Shown: piece after piece, positions 45,360 to 56,875 of the stretch
Numbering within the stretch: the first letter of the stretch is position 1
How the letters are laid out: each line of letters starts with the position of its first letter
DNA from: Branchiostoma floridae
Taxonomy: Eukaryota; Chordata; Leptocardii; Amphioxiformes; Branchiostomatidae
Direction of reading: 5' to 3'
Assembly (NCBI RefSeq): GCF_000003815.2
Contig: NW_023365698.1
Span: 64,001-128,000 of the forward strand
Length of the DNA: 64,000 nt
The notes under the pieces: generated by a model
Told to the model about the DNA's origin: nothing
Databases searched by the model: none
The model's input: only the letters and a program-made list of their open reading frames with translations
Translations under genes and position numbers: made by a program

Positions 45360-45460
45360 AAGGGAAAGGGAGAGAGAGGGGTTGTGTGAGTATAAGAGAT
45401 GATTGTGTGTGCTTGTGTGTGTCACGGTGTGTGTGTGTGTGTGTGCTTGTGTGAGTATTC
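45119..45460. repeat. (GT)n/(GA)n microsatellite cluster
   Basis: Alternating GT and GA runs. A GATTGTGCGAGTATGAGAGA unit occurs at about 45187 and 45298 with a close variant near 45379, a higher-order repeat of roughly 80-110 bp. Confidence 0.95.
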
Positions 45461-45479
45461 ATGAATTGATTGTTATATG

Positions 45480-45570
45480 GGTTGTGATGAGACCTAGAAA
45501 TGGTTAGATATTTTTGCCCCGTAGCGGCCTGTAACTGTAATGCAGCATAACGTCCTGTTTTGATATCTAT
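45480..45570 (+). repeat. fragment of dispersed repeat family 1
   Basis: GATGAGACCTAGAAATGGTTAG followed by GTAGCGGCCTGTAACTGTAATGC aligns with 10627-10700 in the CYP20 intron copy. Confidence 0.6.
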
Positions 45571-45635
45571 GGTATTATACCTGATGTGGACCATCACCCT
45601 CTTTCCAGCCCAAACACCCGGTTATAAATTGATGT

Positions 45636-45870
45636 ATTAACCCTCAAACACCCGAGTGGGGTCCATTTGGACCCAAGGCGTACATTTTGAAGTGCCATTT
45701 GAACATTTTTGATCTGAAGAAAAATTCCTTTCGTGACTTTGTCAGTCAATATGTCTTATACCTTCTGCTAAATTTTCGCAAATATTGGTACAATTATGTG
45801 GAAATTATAAAGAAATTTTGTGTTCAGTCCCTCTGGGGTCCAAACGGACCCCAGCAAAAATGTGCAATTT
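45636..45870. repeat. possible piggyBac-like terminus with GGGGTCC dyads
   Basis: TTAACCCTCAAACACC begins with TTAA plus CCCT, the form of a piggyBac end. It is followed by GTGGGGTCCATTTGGACCC and, about 170 bp later, GGGGTCCAAACGGACCCC, two near-palindromes. No matching right end is certain. Confidence 0.3.
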
Positions 45871-46818
45871 TAAAACAAACTTTGGAGGCTAACTCTTTAA
45901 CCACTTATAGTATGACTACTAAACTTTTAGACGATAATAAGAATGTAACCCCTAATCCTCACAAAAATTTCTGTGTCATCAACATGTAATGTGACGACAT
46001 TACGACGTCATTTACCTAATCAGGGCGGCCATCTTGGATTTTGACCAATGACGTCATGAAATTAGCATAAACTAAAAATTTTAAGTCATGAAAATTACAT
46101 TGAATTTCATAGAATTTAATTGTTGTCAGAAAACAGGTGTAGTTTACCAAGAAAACCTTGTTTAAATTGAAATTGTCAAATTTTGGCAATCAGAAGGACA
46201 GACAAACAGGACGCTGGCCAATCAGAATGAGATATCTAGGAATCGTCCATCTGCCAAGATAGGGGAATAAGTACAGGCATCGCAGGGGGGATGGCTCCCT
46301 CTATTAACATCGGTAGTGCGTGTTTCTTTGTTCAAAGAAAACATTTGCCATCTTAAAACAACATTGAATTACCTATAATATTTAAGACAATAAAATCTAT
46401 TTCAAGTCATGTCCAATTTAAACTGCAAATGGAAAATAAAATTATTTGCACCCCCGCCCATTCAAGTTCAGACAATAACACCACGGTCCGCCATTGAGTA
46501 GCGGAGGACCAAAATGCTACCTTTCTTCGGAGAAGTCGTGTCTGGGTTCGTCTGGGATCCCGGAATGCCTCAGGAAAGCCGGCAGAGATTTAGCACCTGA
46601 TACGAACGAACTCGACAAACTGGAGAATGGGCGAGTGGAGAAATACGGAGCGTGCAACAGTTTGTAACATAATGAATCGACTTTGTTCTTATTTTAAGCC
46701 TTGGAACAGAAATACATTTCACGTACACGTTTTATGTTGTTCAAATTCACTGTTCAAATTTATGTACTGAATAAAAGATGTATGTTTTATAAAGGAATTT
46801 GTCGCTCCTACTCAACCG

Positions 46819-46845
46819 GAAACTCTACTCTACTCTACTCTACTC
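46819..46845. repeat. (CTCTA)n pentanucleotide
   Basis: About five copies of CTCTA next to the inverted repeat that flanks the assembly gap. Confidence 0.9.
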
Positions 46846-46880
46846 TTAAATGGGTCAGTGTGGGTAAGCTATATGATAAT

Positions 46881-47092
46881 AGGGTTAATGACCCACCTGT
46901 TCCTCTGTATATATGGTGTCATAACGCCTGNNNNNNNNNNNNNNNNNNNNNNNNNNNNNNNNNNNNNNNNNNNNNNNNNNNNNNNNNNNNNNNNNNNNNN
47001 NNNNNNNNNNNNNNNNNNNNNNNNNNNNNNTAGCAAAGGACCAGGCGTTATGACACCATATACACCTCGGGTCGGGTCATTAACCCTTAATT
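46881..47092. repeat. inverted repeat interrupted by a 100-N assembly gap
   Basis: Left arm 46881-46930 (AGGGTTAATGACCC ... TATGGTGTCATAACGCCTG) and right arm 47042-47089 (CAGGCGTTATGACACCATAT ... GGGTCATTAACCCTT) are reverse complements apart from a few bases. The N run 46931-47030 occupies the loop. Confidence 0.9.
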
Positions 47093-47099
47093 ATTTAAT

Positions 47100-48660
47100 T
47101 CAAACAGTGTAAACACCACGCGGTATTTCGAAATTGACTCAACTTCATTCTAGATTTTATCTTATGTCTGATTATGACTTTATATCGTATTAGAACATTT
47201 GATTGAAACTAATAACATATATGTGGGCCATCAAACGCTCAGATAATGGCTTCCACATTTTTCTTGTCCTTTTCAACATTTTATGCGACCAGAAATCTGT
47301 TAAGGTTTTTTCTGATATGGTTAGTCCGTTAACATTGGGAATTTCCCGGAGAGCTTGCCGGGACTTGTGATAAAAAAATAACAAGCGGTAGCCAGAGTCA
47401 GAGTCAAATCTTGGCTTATGTTTCATGCTTAGAAAGACATGTTGTCTGGAGAGGGAGTGTTTGCTTACTTCTAATGGGTAGAAAAACACCAAAACAATAG
47501 TCCCGGATGTTATTGTCCCGTGCAACAGGACGTAGACCTAGGAATACAGTTCTAGTTTGACGGTTCTCGACCGTCCCTATAGATAAACATGACATACCTA
47601 GCCTTTTAGTGCCAATTTACACAAGACACTTTGCACGAACTACTTCGATTGTCCTAAGACTGCTGTCTTTTTACACACACCAAATGGGCTCTTGCTGGGC
47701 GCGTCGCACTGCCATGAAACCCACCCCGACCTTCAAAATGGTGGGTAAAGAAAAAGTGCTGTTTTTCACACGATAAATCAGGCTTTTCTTCTCTTCTCGC
47801 GCGTACTTGCAGTGCCGGGCATGGCACAGTCAAACACCGACAAGGGGAAAGGCATTGACGATCTTACATTTGTGTCACAAACTTTAAAAGAAAGAGTACC
47901 TAAATACAGCAGTCTGTGAACAGCTAATGAAAAGTTAATGGCAAATACGTAGTAAATATTGTAATCAGCTTATCAATAAACCTGTGCTTGTACTGGTATG
48001 ATAAATACCTTAAATATTAAAATGTTATGTTTGAAAAGCTGTGATTGATATATGCATATCTCATTTCGGGGGATCTAAAAAACATTATCTGACCATAGTA
48101 TTTCAGGACGGCAAACCGGAAACATGAAATATTTGGTACGCCCTAACACATGAACATATTGATGTAATAATTGCGAGGTCTTTTTTTTTAGCCTGTGCCC
48201 TGTCTTATGTTCTATTCGGTAGTGAAAAAGCTTACGATATTTAAGCTCATAAATTCGTTTCATGTCAGGTTTGATAGCTGGATGTGCGTACTACAAAAAT
48301 CAATTGCCACCAAAAATTGTCAAGCGATAAAGATTTTTCAACCGAAACTCACCGTCCCCGTTTAGCAAGTATTCGAAACTACTCACCTACTGCACCGGTA
48401 AAAGCACATGGATACAACGACTGTAACGGAAAATCACTCAACTGATAACTTACTGTTACGTTCTAGTAGAGTCGTAGAAAATCGTGGCGTCGATACAGGT
48501 TGGATGTACGTCGTTTGATATACGTGGCAAAATGTGACGAACATTAACGCCTACCTCTGTTTTGGTTCATAACATCACTGCATTTATGCATGCCCTACAT
48601 CCGTGAAGAATTCTGCCAAATAAAATACATCATAACTATCGACGACGATGTATTTTCAGT
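47100..48660. other. no gene seen
   Basis: AT-rich DNA after the gapped inverted repeat. No domain or exon set recognised; open frames here have no protein-like composition. Confidence 0.4.
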
Positions 48661-48669
48661 GGGAGGGCT

Positions 48670-48755
48670 TTTGTTTGTGTGTGTTTGTGTATGTGTGTGT
48701 GTGTATATAAGAATGTGTGTGCGCATATATCTGTGTGTGTGTGTACATATGTGTC
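48670..48755. repeat. GT-rich microsatellite
   Basis: Interrupted (GT)n with TATATAAG and ATATAT insertions. Confidence 0.9.
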
Positions 48756-48879
48756 TTTATGTGAACGCCTTAAGGTCGGGATGCCTAAAGAAAGGAAAAA
48801 ATTAGAACGTATATTATGCTCATGAACCTTTAGATTACATGTTAGTATTTTGATGTCTTTTATATCATTATGTTTCGTC

Positions 48880-49840
48880 CCGAAACCCTCACGGTCGGGC
48901 CCTGGTTCAGAATTGTGTCCTAAATTAATCCTATCCAGACTTAGGGGGTGCTAAAAGTGCCTGCGCCAACTTTGACCTCCTAAAGCTCCCAAACGGCTTG
49001 TGCTAGAACAACCAAAGTTGGTGAGTTTTCCTATAGTATTGTTGGCAACAATTATAGAAAAATTGGGTAAGTTTATACGGGTTTCTGAAAGGCAAGTTTT
49101 AGAAAAATCACTAATTTTGGTTAAACAATGGGATTTTAAGATTTTCTTGCTAAACTAAACTTCTTGTCAAATTGACATGTATTTTTAATATCTAACAAAT
49201 CTTAGTTGAGCATTCATAATTAGATATTCATAAATTATGCTATGAGATGACGTATTTGGTCAAAATTCAAGATCGCTGACAATATCATGATGAAAAGTAT
49301 AACAAGCTTATTTTCATTCAAATTTCATCACTACTTGGTATTTTCTTAAAGAAAACATTCATGTTGACGTATTCAATCCATTGTAAGGGGTTTTAGCGTT
49401 ATATGTTGAAAACAATGTATCTTATGAAATTTAAGGTTCATCATCATCATCATCATCAATTTAAGGTTTATAATCCAAGATGGCGGATAGCTAAACTACA
49501 GATGACGTCATTCTATGATGTCATTTTGACGTCGTTGCGTCGACTTTTGACAATAGAAGTCTTATAACACTTAAATAATAATAAGAAACCTTTATTGGTA
49601 ACTTTTTGCGTGAGATATTTAGGTATTATGTAAATTCCCCATTTTAGCCAAAAAATATCAATTAATGACGTCATAATTACGTCAGATTACGTCAAAATAA
49701 AAATAAAAAATTCAGGAATTATAAAACTCGATGAGCACAACCTTCCCTGCAAATTTGGTGATCGTACAGTAAGCCGTTTTGAAAATACGAATGGGGGTCG
49801 AATGCTGTAGTTATTGATATTTTGAAATTCATATGATAAT
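48880..49840. other. non-coding, with TGACGTCA-like palindromes
   Basis: No gene seen. ATGACGTCATT at about 49502, TGACGTCATAATTACGTCA at about 49668 and an AATCCAAGATGGCGG block resemble 45990-46060 (TGACGTCATGAAATTAGC, GCGGCCATCTTGGATTTT) on the other strand. This suggests a dispersed repeat shared by the two places. Confidence 0.5.
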
Positions 49841-49847
49841 GAGCAGT

Positions 49848-49880
49848 GATCATTTACTTCTGAAAAAGAAGTAAATGATC
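49848..49880. repeat. perfect 14-bp hairpin
   Basis: GATCATTTACTTCT, five-base loop, AGAAGTAAATGATC. Confidence 0.95.
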
Positions 49881-50199
49881 TCTGATCTCTACTCCACTCT
49901 TAAATCGGGAAACACTTATTTTCGGTATGGCGGTCTTGAAAATGCGTGTTCTAACACACCGTACGAAACACTTGTTCTGCAATACCTTTCACTCTACCTT
50001 AAGCATCTTAATGAATAGAAATAAATCAAAGCATTATTCTCAAAAAGAATAGGAAACTACAGACTATTGATGTTTTATTGAGCAAAAGTGTGAGAGTGTC
50101 AAGTTGAATCGTTTCCTGCACTAAACGTTAAAATAAAAATAGAACAAAGGAAAAGATTTCTACTAGAATACCTTGAATATAAATACAAACGTTAGTATT

Positions 50200-50605
50200 T
50201 GCACATGTAAGAAAATTTGAATCAATGTACCATTCATTTTCTAAGTACAAGCACAGTTCTTTATTGAGTAATAATAACGTTATTTCAATAATTCTGTATG
50301 ACATCAATGTCAAAATGAGTGTTATTCATTTGTCAAGTGACATACACAGTTCCCTCAGATTTAATGTACCATTCATTTTCTAAGTACAAGCACGGTTCTT
50401 TATTGAGCAATAATAACGTTATTTCAATAATTCTGTATGACATCAATGTCAAAATGAGTGTTATTCATTTGTCAAGTGACATACACAGTTCCCTCAGATT
50501 TAATGTACCATTCATTTTCTAAGTACAAGCACGGTTCTTTATTGAGTAATAATAACGTTATTTGAATAATTATGTATGACATCAATGTCAAAATGAGTGT
50601 TCTGA
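50200..50605. repeat. 139-bp tandem repeat, about 2.8 units
   Basis: AATGTACCATTCATTTTCTA recurs at about 50224, 50363 and 50502 (spacing 139). Units include ACGGTTCTTTATTGAG, AATAATAACGTTATTT and GACATCAATGTCAAAATGAG and differ by only a few bases. Confidence 0.95.
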
Positions 50606-50723
50606 AGAATTCTAACATGATTAACCGTCACAAGGGAAGGGGTCACAGTGGTACCGTCTGTTGACGTCTGGTCCTACCTTGACATGTCTTCTTTTCTAAA
50701 ACGACATTCAGCTTTTAACCATC

Positions 50724-50970
50724 ATGACGACCGGTGGAACGCTCGACAGCTTCAACGTCCGACAGTTTGAGAGGCAGTTAGGCAGATTCACTCCCGACAT
50801 CATGCCCGCTGTTGAAGGGGACCAACTGCCGCCAGCTCCCTGTAGAATCCCGGCGCAACAAATCAGACTAGCTGATAATTGGAGGGCAGTCATCAAAGGC
50901 CATCCCTTCCGGCCGGAAATCCCCATGTTTGTGGACGGCGCCCCCCCCTAAAGTCAGAGGAGTCCATACA
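50724..50970 (+). CDS. exon-like ORF, possibly transposon-derived
   Basis: Starts MTTGGTLDSFNVRQFERQLG and reads to a stop at 50949 after VDGAPP, just past a run of eight C. In another frame the sequence stays open (LKSEESIH) up to a CATACACGTAAGT donor at 50970, so a single-base change in the C run decides whether this is a 75-codon ORF or an internal or first exon. Codon use and composition look coding. A segment RLADNWRAVIKGHPF is loosely like proteins of tyrosine-recombinase retroelements, but that is a weak impression. It lies 250 bp upstream of the CACTA-like exons and might be their 5' exon. Confidence 0.4.
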
Positions 50971-51223
50971 CGTAAGTATTAACAACATGCAATTGGGCCC
51001 GAAAAAGGACTTTATGAGCTTCTTTTTGCAGCAACAGTAACAGAAGTGTCCATTGGCGTACTTTTATTTTGCAGTTTTAAGACTGTAAATGTGACATTTT
51101 TAATGAACAAAATTAAGCAGGAACATTTGCGAATATCACTAATACCTCAACAGATACATCCCTGATGTCAGGAAGGTATGGATACTGACTAAAAATTGAT
51201 GTTGTTTACATTATACTCACCAG

Positions 51224-51979
51224 GCTGTGCAGGAGGGCGTACTTAAGTACTGCATAAATGGATTTCTCGGAGACGAGCAACAAAGATTGATTGCCTACTG
51301 CGAGGCAGTCTCACTGTTGATAGAGGCCCACTCTGCAGACCCCATAGATGTTACTCAGGTGAGTGATGTATTTTTCTACGGCTCGACAAAAACATTGAGT
51401 TGCTAACCTTTTTGCCCATATTGGCACGCCTTGTGAATTAAAGATAGCACAGTCTGCAACTGTCAAAATGGAAACCTTCCCTGTCTCCGTTATCTGACAA
51501 ATGTGAATGCGCACTCCTATCCTTATAGAGAGAGAGTGAGAGAACTAGTCGACAATCTTCGGCCGTTATTAAGTTCATAGTTTACAATGACATTTCCAAC
51601 ATAGAGGAACATTCTGTTCTCGTTTTCTGTAACACACAAAGACGCGCACTGATGACGGTTCTATGTACTGATCCAGGAAACACTTATCGAGGCTATAGTC
51701 CTGCTCGCCAGGAGTTTCCCTTCAACGCTGCAGACCATGCTATTCCATCTGCATGGGCATCTAGGCGATGGCATCAAGAGATTCGGCACAGTACATGGAT
51801 ACTGGATGTTCCCTGTAGAGAAGAGACAACGCCTCTTGAAAGCCCTGATAATGTTACCTAAACACCCTGAGGCTTCAATCATGAATCGCTTCAGGTTAAA
51901 TATCACTGACCGTACAGCTAACACCTCGTTACTAATGTCTGCACTTGTGAACACTGTTAGTGGAGCCCAAGCAGAGTAA
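51224..51979 (+). pseudogene. CACTA (En/Spm)-like transposase C-terminal exons
   Basis: Exon 51224-51358 (45 codons, CAG acceptor, GTGAGT donor) reads AVQEGVLKYCINGFLGDEQQ...; exon 51677-51979 continues in the same phase: ETLIEAIVLLARSFPSTL, MLFHLHGHLGDGIKRFG, HGYWMFPVEKRQRLLKALIM, PKHPEASIMNRFRLN, ending GAQAE-stop. The order FP-x-F...MxHLxxHL...GxxxxxWMFPxER...LK...PEASI matches the DUF4218-type C-terminal region of tnp2/En-Spm transposases. The catalytic DDE part lies further upstream in such proteins and is not recognisable here. The second acceptor has a weak pyrimidine tract. Confidence 0.6.
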
Positions 51980-52286
51980 TGAATTATGAAAATGTGACAA
52001 CATAAAATAGTCAATACGCAAGGTTACAAATAGCCAATATAACCATCGAGAATTTCTACTGCCGTTCCTCGCAAAGCCCAGTTCTAACTTTAGCAGCATC
52101 GCTGCGTTTCATGGCATAAGGGAAAAAGCCTTTCTTACAGCTTTCGTATTGAAAACAACACAATATCATTGTCTGTGCCGCAAGTGTTTCCTTCAGTTGT
52201 TGATGGGCAACTACTTGCAACTCCTTTAACGCCTGATCACTTGAGCACTTAGCCGTGCAGTTTGCGACTAGATGTGACATTCCTCA

Positions 52287-52740
52287 CTACTCTGATGCTT
52301 TGGATAGAATGCTGCGGCATATCTGCATGTTGGAAAAGGACGGCGTGTAGAATAGATTATACAAAAAATGAGTTCCTGACTCTTTCATCATCGGGGCTTT
52401 GCTGAAATCCATTATACAAATGTCAAAGGAAGGTACGGGTCCAGTTAAGGTAGTTCCTGAAATTTTTTCTAGAGAATAGTGCTGGCCAATGATTGAGCGG
52501 AAAGCATCAAGATAGTCGTTTCGTTGGAGGGTCTGGATTACAGCAACCTTGTAGGGACAGCCCCTGCCACATAAGACGTTGTACTAAGGGACTTGGGCAC
52601 CCCATCATCCGTACACCCTAGATTGGACACAACGATACACTTGCAAAAAACATAGCAGATGGTGGAGGAGATGGCATTAAACGATTTGCCAGTACCTAGG
52701 GGGTCTACGAGTTGAGTGAAGGGGCCACACAAAGAGGGGA
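52287..52740 (-). pseudogene. SF1 (UPF1/ZNFX1-like) helicase relic
   Basis: First frame: GPFTQLVDPLGTGKSFNAI, a Walker A-like GxxGTGKS. Then, in a different frame from about 52580 to the stop at 52287: CGRGCPYKVAVIQTLQRNDY, LDAFRSIIGQHYSLEKISGT, PVPSFDICIMDFSKA. The second block resembles the region of SF1 helicases where VAVIxPYxxQ and a TVDSFQGxExDIVI-like motif occur. Motifs II-IV are missing, implying an internal deletion. Weak similarity judged by eye. Confidence 0.35.
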
Positions 52741-53729
52741 AAATCGCTATAAACTGACAACATGGGCTACATCTTCAATGTAAGCCGGCGGCTGCCTAGC
52801 TTTTTATACTGGAAGCGCACTGTTTAACCCGAACACAACTCATGGAAATGAACTCTAAGACAATATAATGGCATCTTTGAACCAGCACCTGAAACACATG
52901 AAGCAAAAGCAGCCAAAACAGAAGGCGGAAAGGGATGACTAAGTTTACAGGAGCCATAGTGAATGAAGTTATGCTGCAAGAACCTGTTGATTCACCCTGC
53001 CTATCACAGATTTAGCCAGAGCAGCCAACCGGCACAGACAAAAGTTAAGACCAGACGACCCTAATTACTTAAGAGTTCACATTTGACATGACCCACAACC
53101 CCTAGACATCTGGGGAAGTATTGCGGGATCAAGCAACCACTCCTGCCATTTCAAGATTTGTGCAGATACGCCAACGTTGGAACAGATTTTATAAAGGAGC
53201 CGAAGAGAGGCTGCTGGATAACTGTCGTTAGACAGGTGCAGTTGGGTATTGACAAGGAACCGTTTGAGATGGACAAGAAATAAACGTAATGAATGTACTA
53301 TATCTAAGAATATAATTTTTTGCTATTTTGCGTGATAGAAAACTCTAGAGGTTTCTTTCAAAGTGTGGTGTTCTGGAAGGAAGTTTAGCTTCAAGTCGGT
53401 ACTATGATCACTACCAACACAGATGGGATTCTATGAAACTCGAAGACCATCTGATCGCGAAATGCCTCAATGGACTATATAAACAGCATGTGCAAAAGGA
53501 GTGACTATAGCTTTAGACATCCACAGTACTTGCAGCTAAAAAGGGACACGTGGGCGTATGTCAGTATTACAGTGTATCCAAATTGTTGTGCTTCCTGTGC
53601 GTAAAAATACGTCAGATCTGTGTGTTTTTTCCCTTCACCTTGAATCGATGATGAGGTTACATGCACAGAACAAAAATGATAACATTGGATTAGCAAAACG
53701 ACTAATACCTTTTCCTTATTGTAATATGT

Positions 53730-54115
53730 TCCCATTTGATCAGCGAGAAGTCCTCATCATGGCAGGAGGTAAATAGTGGTATACCACAAGGTAGTGTGTT
53801 GGGACCTATCCTCTTTGTAAGTTACATCAATGATTTGCCAGAGTCAGTATCCAGAGCAGTCATAATCTTTGCCGATGGCAGCAAAATGCCCGATCGGGTC
53901 AAACATAACAGTGGCCAATAGCCCTTACAACGTGATCTTGAGGCATCAGGGGAATGGTCTCAGAACTGGCTATTATACTTCAGTGTTAGCAAATGTAAGG
54001 TCTTACACATTGGAAAGTCAAACCCCACAAGAACATACATCTTAGAAGGTCAGAACATTGAATAAACAACAGTAAAAATGATCTTCGGGAACTTCGATAA
54101 CCAGGTGTCATGCCA
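53730..54115 (+). pseudogene. LINE reverse transcriptase fragment with mutated catalytic box
   Basis: [20 protein letters not shown] is the conserved palm B motif. The catalytic YADD box reads FADG (IIFADGSKM). After a frameshift at about 53920 the frame continues LQRDLEASGEWSQNW, SVSKCKVLHIGKSNP and TYILEGQNIE, the typical thumb-proximal region. No intact frame; loss of the second catalytic Asp and the frameshift show a dead copy. Probably CR1/Jockey-like. Confidence 0.85.
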
Positions 54116-56390
54116 TGCACATGCAGGCAGGTAAGGATGCAAACAAAAGGGATATTATTTTTGAAAAGGTCAGACATTTTTGGTAGCATCCAGTACATTT
54201 TATCAACGACACTAACATAGCAAATGTGAAGATTATATACAGCAGAACGTCCAACACACTTGGACAAGAAGAGCGCCATGACCGGCAAGATACAACGAAA
54301 TAGCGGGAGAGAGAAGGCGTCATTACTAAAACGTCGACATGCAGGAACAAGCTTTATAGTGCCTTTACAGAATGTTTTACACAATAGCTGAGATTCATGA
54401 ACGATAATATGTGATCTCAAAACTATGTTAGTCTACCTTAACAAGATATGATGAGGCCAAAAGCACCATATAAAGACACTGAGCAAAGCACAGATATGGG
54501 AAGAAAGGCAACTTCCATAACTATATAATAAATAAAAGACAAGAAATAATAACAAAAAAAGATATAACCTTAAAGAAGACACAACACTTCACACAGGCAT
54601 GAGGTTTACTTTGCCCCGCAGACTATAGCCTTAAAAACCCGGCCTACAGAACAACACAGAGCTAAGCATACTTTCAACCTCACCCCACATTATTCACACC
54701 TAAAATGGCCTGATGTTTCTCCGACGACCTAATCTCCTCGTCCATATCCGTCCGCAATAATATTTTGCCGGCCATAAAATGTAAAAGAATATATAAACCA
54801 AAATTCAAACAACAACAGCAAATCTCGAATACTAGATGGAGTCTAGCTAGTGGATGGAACCTCAAAAGCACTAGAGAATTAGAAAGGCGTCTGTTCACAT
54901 TGGCAATATGGTGCACTACTTTCTGTCTGCCCAAACTGGACTTACAAGCTCGAAATACACGCTCAGAATAAAGAACTAATCTAATTAACAATCCTGACGA
55001 ACCAGGTGCTACTATGCATTTGGTCTTGGAATTTGATTGGATAGCGAAGAATGCTTCAGCTACAGCTGTAATACTTATTATTCCATGGTGTATTATTTTA
55101 CACGTGTGCATGTTGTTGCACTCCACTCGGTAATACATATACATGCGCAGATAAAAAAAGTACATCGCTATCAGTATAATGTTGGAACACTGCTTCAAGT
55201 GAATTGAACTAAGCATTCAGAACATGTGCTTTTCTTTATTTTCTAACATGAAATATTCCGACGTGCAGACGTAGTTATTTTGGTTTATTTTCTTTTAGTT
55301 TAGGGACTGACCAGATGTTGCTGCGGATTGATATAAAGAAATGTGGATGGTATAAAGCGGGTCGTACCTGGAACCTCACGCCAGTGCAGCAGTGAGCCTC
55401 TTGCGTGCTGCGATATCTTCCCTCTGTGGTTCACAACTGTCTTGTAGTTTGTTCGGCTTTTTGGCGGAGTAGTGTCAATCTGTGAGATGGGCCTAGAGTG
55501 CAGACGGGAATTTTGGTAACGCTACGGTTTCAAAATCCTTTTTGTTTCAGTCTTTGTTTGGTGTCTTTTAGGTGTTCAATAAGTGTGGCCTCATTATGGT
55601 GTTTCCCTTCCTTTCTCTATGCCTTTTTATAATTTTCAGTTTGCTTTGGTGTGTCGTTTTTGACAGAAGGGTGGACAAAAATGGGTTCACAACTGTCTTG
55701 CCAAATGGTTTAAGTTAGTAGTAAGCTTTTGTGATTCTTCAGAAAATAGCTTGTGATATTTGTTTGTCGTGTGTTGCTGTGTATCTGGTGAGGGTCTTTC
55801 GATTCGATTCAAACGTCTTCTATACCATTCTATACTTGATTTAGCTGTGCACAAGTAAACATTTTCATGGGTTTTGTATTGGCATGTCAGAGTAGTGGTC
55901 TGACATGCAAAGCTCAACGCACTCACTCGCCCCCGTGGTGCGTAGAGCCAACTGAATGTACCACCGTGACGGCTCTCCACCGTCCTCTGCTCGTCGCTGC
56001 TAGCTGCGCCTGGTGAAGAGTGCGCAGGTCTCGAGCTCCCCCCTTTTTTCCTTATTTCAATCGAAGATATCGCCGCTTGTGGAGCAAATGTAGTTGTGCG
56101 TTGTTTCTCCTCTCAACCCTCGATCACACCAAGCCCATCCGGTCCCTATTATCAAACAGGAGTTGCTTGTTAAACATTTGTTTGTTTTTTAAACCGGTTA
56201 GGGGCTCCATGGCGCCAGTCTTCCGAAGTCAGGATCTCCTTTTGCCTTTTTTGGGTGGTGAAAGAATTGCTCCCTGTTGCAGCCAATTGAGATATGTCTT
56301 TTCCAACACAGTATATTTCCATGTTCATCCTGAATCATGCATTGAATTAATCTCAGAGCAGATTCCGGCGACAAAGGCGAATAGCATGCA
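54116..56390. other. no gene supported
   Basis: Follows the dead reverse transcriptase. Long open frames at 54680-55216 (-) and 56020-56409 (+) have no recognisable domains, exon borders or conservation and look like chance or repeat-derived ORFs. Confidence 0.4.
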
Positions 56391-56394
56391 TGGA

Positions 56395-56875
56395 CCCATT
56401 TCCCCATAATGTACACTACTCACCTAAGCTTGTGTCACAGACCTGCTTTGTCCTGTTGGTAAAGTTTAACGACCACAAGTTTCTATCGCCAGCAACTCTA
56501 CCTGCATTTATCTAACCTGGACTTAAAACAGATTAACGCTATCAGCTGTAACAACTGTATCTGGTAAAGAGTTTGTTGGACATTTCTGACACTTAAAGTT
56601 TGTCTTTTCACCCTATACCTTACCAGTGGGGCCTGTAGCTTAAGGCTGTGCCGTCTAGTTACTTTCTGTTCAACAGGATTGAGGAAACTGTGCAGTCCGG
56701 GACCCTGACAATAACTTTCATAATTATGAACAGCTGGAGCATGTCCTCTTTAAAGGCATGTACTACAAGGATGGAAGCTTGAGTCTCTTGCGTCTGGAAC
56801 TGTAGGGTAGTTCTCTTAGTGTAGGAATCATTCTTGTGGCCCTTCTCTGTACATTTTCCAAGTCTTGCTTGCCCC
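56395..56875 (-). pseudogene. LINE ORF2 C-terminal relic
   Basis: On the minus strand: KDLENVQRRATRMIPTLREL, PYSSRRKRLKLPSL, then after stops and frame changes HAFKEDMLQLF, a TRRHSLKLQAP-like segment and CFKSRLDKC. This is the signature order of the C-terminal tail of CR1/L2-like reverse transcriptases. Many stops. Opposite orientation to the reverse-transcriptase fragment at 53730, so a separate insertion. Confidence 0.75.

Noticed and set aside
45231-45600. ORFs rich in Thr-His, Ser-Leu and Cys-Val
   Set aside because: Translations of (GT)n and (GA)n microsatellites; the same applies near 25930, 27340 and 31050.
54680-55216. 178-codon minus-strand ORF
   Set aside because: No domain, no splice support, odd composition; lies in relic-rich DNA and looks like a chance ORF.
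56020-56409. 129-codon plus-strand ORF
   Set aside because: It overlaps the antisense side of a LINE tail and has no recognisable domain.
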